In this document: positions 7,570 to 14,938 of the stretch, piece after piece
How positions within the stretch are numbered: the first letter of the stretch is position 1
Layout of the letters: each line of letters starts with the position of its first letter
Source of the DNA: Verticiella sediminum
GTDB taxonomy: Bacteria > Pseudomonadota > Gammaproteobacteria > Burkholderiales > Burkholderiaceae_B
Length of the DNA: 64,000 nucleotides
Assembly: GCF_007558815.1 (NCBI RefSeq)
Contig: NZ_VLTJ01000022.1
Span: forward strand, 124,001 to 188,000
Reading direction: 5' to 3'
Program-made: the position numbers and the translations under genes
Notes under the pieces: model-generated
Databases searched by the model: none
What the model was told of the DNA's origin: nothing
What the model saw: the letters and a program-made list of their open reading frames with translations, nothing else

Positions 7570-9699
7570 GTGACAGCACAGTCCGGCCACTCGCCGCACG
7601 CCCTCGAAGCCCTGATGAACCCTCGTTCCGTCGCCGTCATCGGCGCGTCCGAGGACCAGACCAAGTTCGGCGGACGGCTCTATCGCATGCTGCTGCATCA
7701 TGGCTACGAGGGCACGGTCTATCCGATCAACCCCGGGCGCGACACCTTGTTCGGCCTCAAGACCCATGCCTCGCTGCAAGCGCTGCCGGCGGCGCCGGAC
7801 ATGGTGGTCCTCGCCCTGCCCCGCGACAAGGTCAAGGACCAGATCGCGGCGGCCGCGGAGCGCGGCGCCAAGGGCGGCATCATCATCACTGCCAAGTTCT
7901 CGGATGCCGGCCCGGAAGGCGCGGCGATCGAACGCGAGATCGTCGAGATCGCCCGCGCCAAGGGCATGCGCCTGATCGGCCCGAACTGCCTGGGCCTGAT
8001 CAGCGCGGCCAACCGGGTGGTGCTGTGCTCGTCGCCGGTGCTCGAGCGCAAGCCGCTGCCGCTGAGCCCGATCGGCCTGGTCAGCCAGAGCGGCGCGCTG
8101 ATGGCCACCCTGTTCGACCGCGCCTGGGATCGCGGCATTGGCTTCACGCACGGCGTGTCGGTGGGCAACCAGGCCGACATCGAGCTGTGCGATGTCGTGG
8201 ACTACCTGATCGCCGATCCGCGCACACGCGTGATCTGCACCTACATCGAAGGCATCAAGGACGCCGAGCGCTTCGTGCGCACGGCCCGCAAGGCGCGCGC
8301 CGCCGGCAAGCCGTGGCTGGCCGTCAAGGCCGGGCGCACCGAGGCCGGCAGCAAGGCGGCGTTCTCGCATACGGCGAGCATCGCCGGCAGCCATGACGTC
8401 CTGGCGGCGGTCTGCCGCGACGAAGGCGTGACTCTGCTGGACGATCCCAACGCCATGATCCTGCTCGCGGCCGAGCTGGCCCGCGTGGGCGAGCGGCCGG
8501 TACGCCGCATCGGCATCTTCACCACCTCGGGCGGTGGCGGCGCCCTGGCCGCCGACGCGGTGTCCGCGCATGGCCTGGAACTGGCCCGCTTCACCGCCAC
8601 CACCGAGGCGGCCTTCGCCGACTGGTACAGCCCCGGCCAGGCGCAGAACCCGGTCGACGTCGGCGGGCGCAAGTCCGAGGCCAAGGCCGACCTGGCCCGC
8701 GCGACAGTGGCCGCGTTGCTGGACGACGCCAACACCGACGGCCTGCTCCTGCCGATCACCACCGCGCCCGACGTGCCCGGGCTGTGCGCGCAGATTGCCG
8801 ATGGCGTGCAGGGCGAGCGCGGCGGCAAGCCGGCCTTCGTCGTGATGGAGCCGGGCAAGGCGGGCGACGGCGGACGCGCCAAGCTGGTCGAAGGCGGCGT
8901 AACGTACACCGACACGCTCGGCGAGGCCGTGGAAGCCCTCACCGCCTGGGCCACGCGTGCGCCGGCCGCCGATGCGGCCCAGGCGCCGGCGCGTCCCGGC
9001 GACATACCGGGGCAGGCGCCGGCGGCCGCCGCCACGCTCAACGAGTCCGACAGCAAGGCCCTGCTCGCACAGTACGGCGTGCCGGTGGGCGCCGACCTGA
9101 CCGCGGCCAGCGTCGAGCAGGCGGTGCAGCATGCGCGCTCGCTGGGCTATCCGGTCGTCATGAAGATCGTGTCGCCGGACGTGGTGCACAAGAGCGACGC
9201 CGGCGGCGTGCGCCTGGACATCCAGGACGACGAGGCGGTGGCCGCTGCCTGGCGGCGCATCCACGACGACGTGCGCAAGGCCGTGCCGCAGGCGCGCATC
9301 GACGGCATCTCGATCCAGAACCAGGCGCGCGGCAAGCTCGAACTCATCGTCGGCGCGCGCCGCGACCCGCAGTTCGGCCCGGTGGTCGTGGTCGGCGCGG
9401 GCGGCATTTTGGTGGAACTGCTGCCCACGCCGCTGATCCTGCGCGCGCCGGCCGCGCCGGAGGCCGTCAAGCGGCTGCTGCAGACCCTGCCGGTCTGGCC
9501 GATCCTGGCCGGCTATCGGGGCACGCCGCTCGCCGTCGACGCCGTGGTCGACGCCATCGTGCGCGCGAGCTGGCTCGCCGCCGACCTGGGCAGCCAGGAT
9601 TTCGAGTTCGACATCAACCCGCTCATCGTCGCCGCCGACCGTTGCGTCGCGGTCGATGCGCGCATCCGCATCGGCAACACCGAGGAGACATCCGCATGA
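7570..9699 (+). CDS. ADP-forming acyl-CoA synthetase (acetate--CoA ligase/FerA family)
   Basis: The 709-residue protein has the three parts of nucleoside diphosphate-forming acyl-CoA synthetases: a CoA-binding Rossmann domain (about 10-140, with LMNPRSVAVIGASEDQTKFG), two succinyl-CoA-ligase-like flavodoxin domains (about 150-460), and a C-terminal ATP-grasp domain (about 490-700, LNESDSKALLAQYGVP). His267 in FSHTASIAGS is the expected phospho-histidine. The start is GTG 7570, with GGAGG 8 nt upstream; ATG 7615 is a possible alternative. It activates an acid to its CoA thioester using ATP. Feruloyl-CoA synthetase FerA belongs to the same family, so an aromatic substrate cannot be excluded. 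It overlaps the next hydratase gene by ATGA. Confidence 0.9.
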   Translation: MTAQSGHSPHALEALMNPRSVAVIGASEDQTKFGGRLYRMLLHHGYEGTVYPINPGRDTLFGLKTHASLQALPAAPDMVVLALPRDKVKDQIAAAAERGAKGGIIITAKFSDAGPEGAAIEREIVEIARAKGMRLIGPNCLGLISAANRVVLCSSPVLERKPLPLSPIGLVSQSGALMATLFDRAWDRGIGFTHGVSVGNQADIELCDVVDYLIADPRTRVICTYIEGIKDAERFVRTARKARAAGKPWLAVKAGRTEAGSKAAFSHTASIAGSHDVLAAVCRDEGVTLLDDPNAMILLAAELARVGERPVRRIGIFTTSGGGGALAADAVSAHGLELARFTATTEAAFADWYSPGQAQNPVDVGGRKSEAKADLARATVAALLDDANTDGLLLPITTAPDVPGLCAQIADGVQGERGGKPAFVVMEPGKAGDGGRAKLVEGGVTYTDTLGEAVEALTAWATRAPAADAAQAPARPGDIPGQAPAAAATLNESDSKALLAQYGVPVGADLTAASVEQAVQHARSLGYPVVMKIVSPDVVHKSDAGGVRLDIQDDEAVAAAWRRIHDDVRKAVPQARIDGISIQNQARGKLELIVGARRDPQFGPVVVVGAGGILVELLPTPLILRAPAAPEAVKRLLQTLPVWPILAGYRGTPLAVDAVVDAIVRASWLAADLGSQDFEFDINPLIVAADRCVAVDARIRIGNTEETSA

Positions 9700-10451
9700 C
9701 TCAAGCCTACGAACGCATCACCGTCGCCGACAACGACGACGGCACCACGCTCATCACGATCAACCGCGCCGAGCGGCGCAACGCCATCTGCCGGCTCACG
9801 GCGATCGAACTGCAGCAGGCGTTCGCGGCCTTCGACGCCAACGACGCGCAGCGCGTAGCCGTCATCACCGGGGCGGGCGACGAAGCCTTCTCGGGCGGCG
9901 CCGACGTGACCGACCTGCCCGAACTCTGGCGCTGCATCCCCACGGTCGGGATCACCACCGAGAAGCCCGTGATCTGCGCCACCGCCGGCTGGTGCGTGGG
10001 CGGCGCCCTGGTCCTCGCCATGATGGCCGACCTCATCGTCGCCGCGGACAACGCCAAGTTCTCCTATCCCGAAGCGCGGCTGGGCTTCACGGGCGGCATG
10101 ATCGCCGAGCTGGCCAACCGCATTCCGCACCATGCCGCGATGGACCTGATCCTGATCGGCCGCCCGATCGACGCGCAGCGCGCCTACCAGCTCGGCTTCG
10201 TCAACGAGGTCGTGCCCAAGGGCGAGCAGGTGCGCGCGGCGCTCGCCATGGCCGCCGAGCTGGCGGCCTCCTCGCCGCTGGTGCTGCGCACGCTCAAGCG
10301 CTTCGTCAACGAGAGCGTCATGACCGCCGGGCCCTCCGTGCTCGCCGCGCGCACGCAGCGCGACCTGGGGCGGGTGCGCGAAAGCGAGGACGCCAAGGAA
10401 GGCGTCGCCGCCTTCCGCGAGAAGCGCAAGCCGCGCTACCAGGGCCGCTGA
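9696..10451 (+). CDS. Enoyl-CoA hydratase/isomerase-family protein
   Basis: The 251-residue crotonase-fold protein has LITINRAERRNAICRLT near residue 20, DEAFSGGADVTDL in the first oxyanion segment and ATAGWCVGGALVLAMMADLIVAA in the second, ending with the usual helical trimerisation tail. It is the last gene of a coupled set (ATGA overlap with the synthetase). Pairing of an ADP-forming acyl-CoA synthetase with a crotonase recalls FerA/FerB of hydroxycinnamate degradation, though the rest of the operon points to a thiol or small acid. The reaction cannot be fixed from sequence. Confidence 0.88.
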   Translation: MTQAYERITVADNDDGTTLITINRAERRNAICRLTAIELQQAFAAFDANDAQRVAVITGAGDEAFSGGADVTDLPELWRCIPTVGITTEKPVICATAGWCVGGALVLAMMADLIVAADNAKFSYPEARLGFTGGMIAELANRIPHHAAMDLILIGRPIDAQRAYQLGFVNEVVPKGEQVRAALAMAAELAASSPLVLRTLKRFVNESVMTAGPSVLAARTQRDLGRVRESEDAKEGVAAFREKRKPRYQGR

Positions 10452-10602
10452 GCGCGCCCACCGACCTGCATCCCTGCGCTGGCGGGGATACATAGCGCTA
10501 CCCCCCAGTTCCTGCTGTCCCCCCGGCGCCGCGTAACGGCGTCAGGGCATTGTTCGTCCCCAACAACCGAACCACCCGCCCTCCAAGAGGTGTTTGACAT
10601 GA

Positions 10603-10650
10603 AACGACCCCCACGCTCACTTCGTTCGCTGCCCCCCAAGGGGGCTTCAG
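10603..10650. repeat. GC-rich palindromic intergenic repeat (same family as the queA repeats)
   Basis: The stretch opens with ACGACCCCCACGCT and continues to GCTGCCCCCCAAGGGGGC, a C-run/G-run hairpin. The same opening and the same C/G palindrome occur in both 63-nt copies inside the end of queA (54594 and 54681), with a different middle. It lies between an enoyl-CoA hydratase gene and a Bug gene, 31 nt before the Bug start. The rest of the 229-nt gap (10452-10680) shows no gene. Confidence 0.7.
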
Positions 10651-10680
10651 CCTCCTTCGGGCGGCCGCGCGGAGGCTGAC

Positions 10681-11676
10681 ATGTACCCGAACCACTCCCC
10701 CCGCCTGCTCCGCCGCCGACTGCTCCGGACCCTGTTCGCCCTGCCGCTGGGGCTCGCCTGCGCAGCCCATGGGCCGGCCCTGGCCGCGCAGGACTGGCCG
10801 GCCAAGCCGATCACGCTGATCGTGCCCTACCCGGCCGGCGGCAACTCCGACACGATCGCGCGGCTGGTCGCCGAGAACCTGCGCAAGCAGCTCGGCACGG
10901 ACATCATCGTCGAGAACAAGGGCGGCGCCGGCGCGACCATCGGGGCGCGCGCCGCCGCCTCCGCCGCGCCAGACGGCTACACGCTGCTGCTCGCGCCGAC
11001 CGCGGTGATGGCCATCACGCCGCATCTGCGCACGGTGCCCTACAAGCCGTCGGAGTTCGCGCCCGTGGCCAACGTCTCGGGCAGCTACGGCATCGTCGCC
11101 GCGCGCAAGGACCTGCCGGCCAACACGATGGACGAACTGGTCGAGCTGGCGAAATCCCAGCCGGGCAAGCTCACCTTCGGCTCGGCCGGTCCGGCCACCG
11201 CCACCCACCTGGCCGGCGTCATGGTGGCCCGCGCCGCCGGCATCGATCTCATGCACGTACCCTACAAGGGCTCGATCGAAGCGCTCAACGACCTGCTGGG
11301 CGGGCAGATCGATCTCATCTTCGATCCGGTCGCCCTGTCCCAGGTCAAGGCGGGCAAGTTGAAGGCGCTCGCCAGCAGCAGCCAGCGCCGCAACCCGGAG
11401 CTGCCGGACGTGTCCACCCTCAAGGAACTGGGCTACGACGTCGACACGCGTAGCTGGTTCGGGCTCTTCGTGCCGGCGGGCACGCCCGAGCCCGTCATCG
11501 ACAAGATCGCCACCGGCCTGGAAGCCGCCCTCGCGCAGCCGGAGATCACCGACGTGATGCTGAAGTTCAGCCAGTTCCCGCAGTTCCAGGGGCCGGAGGC
11601 GTTCGCCCGCCGCATCGCCGACGACGACGCCTTCTTCAAGAGGCTGATCACCGACGAGGGCATCAAGGTCGAGTAA
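10681..11676 (+). CDS. Bug/TctC-family periplasmic substrate-binding protein
   Basis: The 331-residue protein has a signal peptide (arginine-rich RRRLLRTLFALPLGLACAAH, cleavage near LAAQ). The mature part starts DWPAKPITLIVPYPAGGNSD and contains VPYKGSIEALNDLLGGQID and LPDVSTLKELGYD, all typical of Bug receptors. A 229-nt gap with a palindromic repeat separates it from the operon upstream, so it may have its own promoter, yet orientation and context make it a second receptor for the same pathway. No tctA or tctB gene is present. It is convergent with gdhA. Confidence 0.92.
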   Translation: MYPNHSPRLLRRRLLRTLFALPLGLACAAHGPALAAQDWPAKPITLIVPYPAGGNSDTIARLVAENLRKQLGTDIIVENKGGAGATIGARAAASAAPDGYTLLLAPTAVMAITPHLRTVPYKPSEFAPVANVSGSYGIVAARKDLPANTMDELVELAKSQPGKLTFGSAGPATATHLAGVMVARAAGIDLMHVPYKGSIEALNDLLGGQIDLIFDPVALSQVKAGKLKALASSSQRRNPELPDVSTLKELGYDVDTRSWFGLFVPAGTPEPVIDKIATGLEAALAQPEITDVMLKFSQFPQFQGPEAFARRIADDDAFFKRLITDEGIKVE

Positions 11677-11702
11677 GGCAGGGCCTCAGCACCAGCCCTG
11701 CC
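11677..11702. terminator. Hairpin between convergent Bug and gdhA genes
   Basis: GGCAGGGC (11677-11684) and GCCCTGCC (11695-11702) form a perfect 8-bp stem with a 10-nt loop. It starts directly after the Bug stop codon and overlaps the last codons of gdhA on the other strand. No T-run follows, so it may be a weak or Rho-assisted bidirectional terminator. Confidence 0.45.
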
Positions 11703-13029
11703 CGATCAGGGCGTCGGCCACCTTGACGAAGCCGGCGACGTTGGCGCCGTCGACATAGCTCACGGCGCCATCGCCCTGCGCGCCGTACTGCACGCACGCG
11801 GCGTGGATCGACTGCATGACGTGGCGCAGGCGGGCATCGACCTCGTCGCGCGGCCAGGACAGGCGCAAGGCATTCTGCGACATCTCGAAGCCCGAGGTGG
11901 CCACCCCGCCGGCGTTGCTCGCCTTGCCGGGCGCGAACAGCACGCCGGCCGCCTCGAACGCATGGGTGGCGCTCAGCGTGCAGGGCATGTTGGCGCCTTC
12001 GGCCACGCACACCACGCCGTTCTCGATCAGGCGGCGCGCGTCCTGCTCGTCGAGCTCGTTCTGCGTGGCGCACGGCAGCGCCACGTCGACCGGCACGTGC
12101 CACGGCCCCTTGCCGGGCAGATAGTCCACGCCGATGCGCTCGGCATACTCGCGCACCGTCTTGCGCTCCTCGTTGCGCATCTGCATGAGCAGGGCGAGCT
12201 TGCCCGGGTCGAAGCCGGCCTCGTCCACCGCCGTCCCCTGCGAGTCCGACACGGTCACCACGCGCGCACCCAGCGAGAGCGCCTTTTCGATGGCGTACTG
12301 CGCGACGTTGCCCGAGCCCGACACCGACACGCGCATGCCTTCGATCGACTGGCTGCGCCGCGCCAGCATTTCCTCGACGAAATACACCAGCCCGTAGCCG
12401 GTGGCCTCGGGACGGATCAGGCTGCCGCCGAAGGACAGCCCCTTGCCGGTGAACACCGAGGAGGCCGTATTGGTGATCTTCTTGTACGCACCCGCCATGT
12501 AGCCGACTTCGCGCCCACCCACCCCGATGTCGCCCGCGGGAACGTCCGTATCCGGCCCGATATGGCGGTACAGCTCGGTCACCAGGGCCTGGCAGAAGCG
12601 CTTGACCTCACCGTCCGACTTGCCCTTGGGGTCGAAATCCGCCCCGCCCTTGCCACCGCCCATGGGCAGCGTGGTGAGCGCATTCTTGAAGGTCTGCTCG
12701 AAGCCGAGGAACTTCAGGATCGACAGGTTCACGGACGGATGAAAGCGCATGCCGCCCTTGTAGGGACCGATGGCCGCACTGTGCTGCACGCGCCAGGCGC
12801 GGTTGATGCGCGTGCGGCCGCTGTCGTCGGTCCATGCCACGCGGAACTGGACGATGCGATCGGCTTCGACCAGGGTCTCGAGCAGCGCAGCGTCGCGATA
12901 ACGCGGGTTGTTGTCGATGAAGCCCCAGAGGCTTTGCATGACTTCGCCGACGGCCTGATGGAACTCGGGCTGGCCCGGGTTGCGGGCCGCGACGTGGGCC
13001 ATGAACTGGTCGAGGTTCTGGTACTGCAT
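11686..13029 (-). CDS. gdhA: NADP-specific glutamate dehydrogenase
   Basis: The 447 residues equal the length of E. coli GdhA. The enzyme aminates 2-oxoglutarate with ammonia and NADPH to glutamate. Recognisable parts are the substrate-domain segment AAIGPYKGGMRFHPSVN, the Gly/Lys loop LPMGGGKGGADFDPKGKSD, DVPAGDIGVGGREVGYM, and the Rossmann stretch VSGSGNVAQYA. ATG 13029 is preceded by AAGGAGA (around 13041-13035). On the minus strand, TAAGAT at 13076-13071 is a possible -10. The 190-nt gap to ribE holds nothing else evident. Confidence 0.97.
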   Translation of the reverse strand: MQYQNLDQFMAHVAARNPGQPEFHQAVGEVMQSLWGFIDNNPRYRDAALLETLVEADRIVQFRVAWTDDSGRTRINRAWRVQHSAAIGPYKGGMRFHPSVNLSILKFLGFEQTFKNALTTLPMGGGKGGADFDPKGKSDGEVKRFCQALVTELYRHIGPDTDVPAGDIGVGGREVGYMAGAYKKITNTASSVFTGKGLSFGGSLIRPEATGYGLVYFVEEMLARRSQSIEGMRVSVSGSGNVAQYAIEKALSLGARVVTVSDSQGTAVDEAGFDPGKLALLMQMRNEERKTVREYAERIGVDYLPGKGPWHVPVDVALPCATQNELDEQDARRLIENGVVCVAEGANMPCTLSATHAFEAAGVLFAPGKASNAGGVATSGFEMSQNALRLSWPRDEVDARLRHVMQSIHAACVQYGAQGDGAVSYVDGANVAGFVKVADALIGQGWC

Positions 13030-13220
13030 GGTAGGGTCTCCTTGCGGCGTGGGGGTGGGTCAGGGCCGCTATCTTAGTTTGCACAGCGTGGCCGGCGGTG
13101 TCCGGGACGCTGCGATGCCTGCCTGGCCGGTCGGCCGCGCAGGCGCCACGGCCGGCCGATGCGCGGCCGGCCCCGGCGGGACGAGCTCGCCGCGCTCCGA
13201 CGCGGTGCCGGGTGGCGTTA

Positions 13221-13841
13221 TCAGCCGGTCTTCATGTCCTGCAGCATGCGCTGCACGTAGCGCGCGATCATGTCCACCTCGAAGTTCACCTTGCTGCCCG
13301 GCTGCAGATGCTTCAGGGTGGTCATGGCGATGGTGTGCGGAATCAGGTTGATGCTGGCATCGCTGCCTTCGGGGCCATCCGCCACGCGGTTCACGGTGAG
13401 GCTCACGCCGTTGATGGCGATCGAGCCCTTGTACGCCAGGTAGCGGCCGAAGGCGGCGGGTACGCGCACGACGAGTTCGTGGGATTCGCCCACCGGGGCG
13501 AACCGGACGACCTCGGCGATGCCGTCGACGTGGCCCGACAGGATGTGGCCGCCGAGGGCGTCGCCCATGCGCAGGGCCTTCTCGAGGTTCACTTCGCCGG
13601 GTGCGTCCAGGCCGACGGTCAGGCGCAGACTCTCGTGCGAGATGTCCACGCTGAAGACCTTGCCCTCCATGCCGGTGACGGTCATGCAGGCGCCCTGCAG
13701 GGCGATCGAGTCGCCTTCCTTGACGTCGGCGAGGCCGAGGTCGGCGCTGTCGACGAACAGGCGCAGGCCGGCGTATTCGCCGGCGTCCTGGGATTCGACT
13801 CGGACGATGCGCCCGATGGCGGCAACGATGCCGGTAAACAT
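13221..13841 (-). CDS. ribE: Riboflavin synthase, alpha subunit
   Basis: The 206-residue protein starts MFTGIVAAIGRIV, the conserved N-terminus that supplies the active-site phenylalanine. It has the two homologous lumazine-binding barrels (about 1-97 and 98-200; second copy begins GHILSGHVDGIAEV). It dismutates two 6,7-dimethyl-8-ribityllumazine molecules to riboflavin plus a pyrimidinedione. ATG 13841 has GAGGA 5 nt upstream. Upstream sequence does not show the FMN-riboswitch core. The other rib genes are not in the window. Confidence 0.96.
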   Translation of the reverse strand: MFTGIVAAIGRIVRVESQDAGEYAGLRLFVDSADLGLADVKEGDSIALQGACMTVTGMEGKVFSVDISHESLRLTVGLDAPGEVNLEKALRMGDALGGHILSGHVDGIAEVVRFAPVGESHELVVRVPAAFGRYLAYKGSIAINGVSLTVNRVADGPEGSDASINLIPHTIAMTTLKHLQPGSKVNFEVDMIARYVQRMLQDMKTG

Positions 13842-13986
13842 GGTGTTCCTCGCAGTCAGTAAGGATCGATAAGGAGGCAGCGACACAGGCGGCCGGTGCT
13901 GCCCGTGGGACGTGCGGCAGGACATCGCGGGAACGCCGCGCGGCCCTGCGCCGCGCCCGCGACGGGAACTGGAACGGGCATGCTCG

Positions 13987-14598
13987 TCAACTGCGGCGCT
14001 CGGCCAGCGCCCACGCGACCGTGCCGGCATCGACGTACTCGAGCTCGCTGCCCGCCGGTACGCCACGCGCCAGACGGGTGACGGTCAGGCCGCGCGCGCG
14101 CAGGGCATCGCCCAGGTAGTGGGCCGTGACGTCCCCTTCCGCGGTGAAGCTCGTGGCCAGGATGACTTCGCGCACCACCCCATCGGCGGCGCGCTCGAGC
14201 ACCCGCGCCAGGCCGATCTCCTCGGCGCCCGCTCCGCCCAGCGGCGACAGCCTGCCCATCAGGATGTAGTACAGGCCGCGATAGCCATGGCTGGCCTCGA
14301 TCACGTTCTGGTCGGCCGGGGTCTCGACGATGCAAAGCTGGGTGGCATCGCGCCGCGGGTCGGCGCACAGGGCACAGATGGGCTCCACCGAGAACGTGTT
14401 GCAGCGTTCGCAATGGCGCAGCTCGGTGAGCGCCTGGGCCAGCGCCTGCGTGAGCGCGATCGCCCCGGGCTGGTCGTGCTGGAGCAGGTGGTAGGCCATG
14501 CGGCGCGCGCTCTTGACGCCCACACCGGGCAGGCGGCGCAACGCGCCGATCAGCGCCGCCAGGGGCGCCGGGTCGGCGAGTTCTTGGTCCAGTGCCAT
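13987..14598 (-). CDS. recR: Recombination mediator protein RecR
   Basis: The 203-residue protein has the helix-hairpin-helix start ([24 protein letters not shown]), a four-cysteine zinc site (Cys63, Cys66, Cys75, Cys78) and a Toprim domain ([19 protein letters not shown], then [18 protein letters not shown] in close form). With RecO/RecF it loads RecA at gaps. It lies 13 nt downstream of ybaB in the conserved dnaX-ybaB-recR order. Confidence 0.97.
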   Translation of the reverse strand: MALDQELADPAPLAALIGALRRLPGVGVKSARRMAYHLLQHDQPGAIALTQALAQALTELRHCERCNTFSVEPICALCADPRRDATQLCIVETPADQNVIEASHGYRGLYYILMGRLSPLGGAGAEEIGLARVLERAADGVVREVILATSFTAEGDVTAHYLGDALRARGLTVTRLARGVPAGSELEYVDAGTVAWALAERRS

Positions 14599-14611
14599 CG
14601 GATGCCGGGTT

Positions 14612-14938
14612 TCAGAAGGGCAGCTTCATCCCCGGCGGCAGCGGCAGGCCGGAGGTCACCGAAGCCATCTTCTCCTGCGAGGTGGTCTCGACCTTGCGCA
14701 GCGCATCGTTCATGGCGGCGGCGACGAGATCCTCGAGCATGTCCTTGTCCTCGCCGAGCAGGCTGGGATCGATCTGGACGCGCTTGACATCGTGCCGGCA
14801 GGTCATGCTGACCTTGACCAGGCCGCCGCCCGCCACGCCGTCGACGACGATCTCGGCGAGCGCTTCCTGGGCCTTCTTGACGTTTTCCTGCATTTGCTGC
14901 GCCTGGCGCATCAGGCCGGCAAGCTGTCCTTTCATCAT
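14612..14938 (-). CDS. ybaB: YbaB/EbfC-family nucleoid-associated protein
   Basis: The 108-residue DNA-binding protein reads [20 protein letters not shown], followed by the YbaB core [21 protein letters not shown]. It starts at ATG 14938 (or the adjacent ATG 14935) and overlaps the dnaX stop (TGA 14937-14935), so it is translationally coupled to dnaX. YbaB forms tweezer-like dimers that bind DNA; its exact cellular role is still loosely defined. Confidence 0.96.
   Translation of the reverse strand: MMKGQLAGLMRQAQQMQENVKKAQEALAEIVVDGVAGGGLVKVSMTCRHDVKRVQIDPSLLGEDKDMLEDLVAAAMNDALRKVETTSQEKMASVTSGLPLPPGMKLPF

Noticed and set aside
13842-13986. FMN riboswitch upstream of riboflavin synthase
   Set aside because: The minus strand does not show the conserved FMN-element core, and the gap is only about 145 nt.
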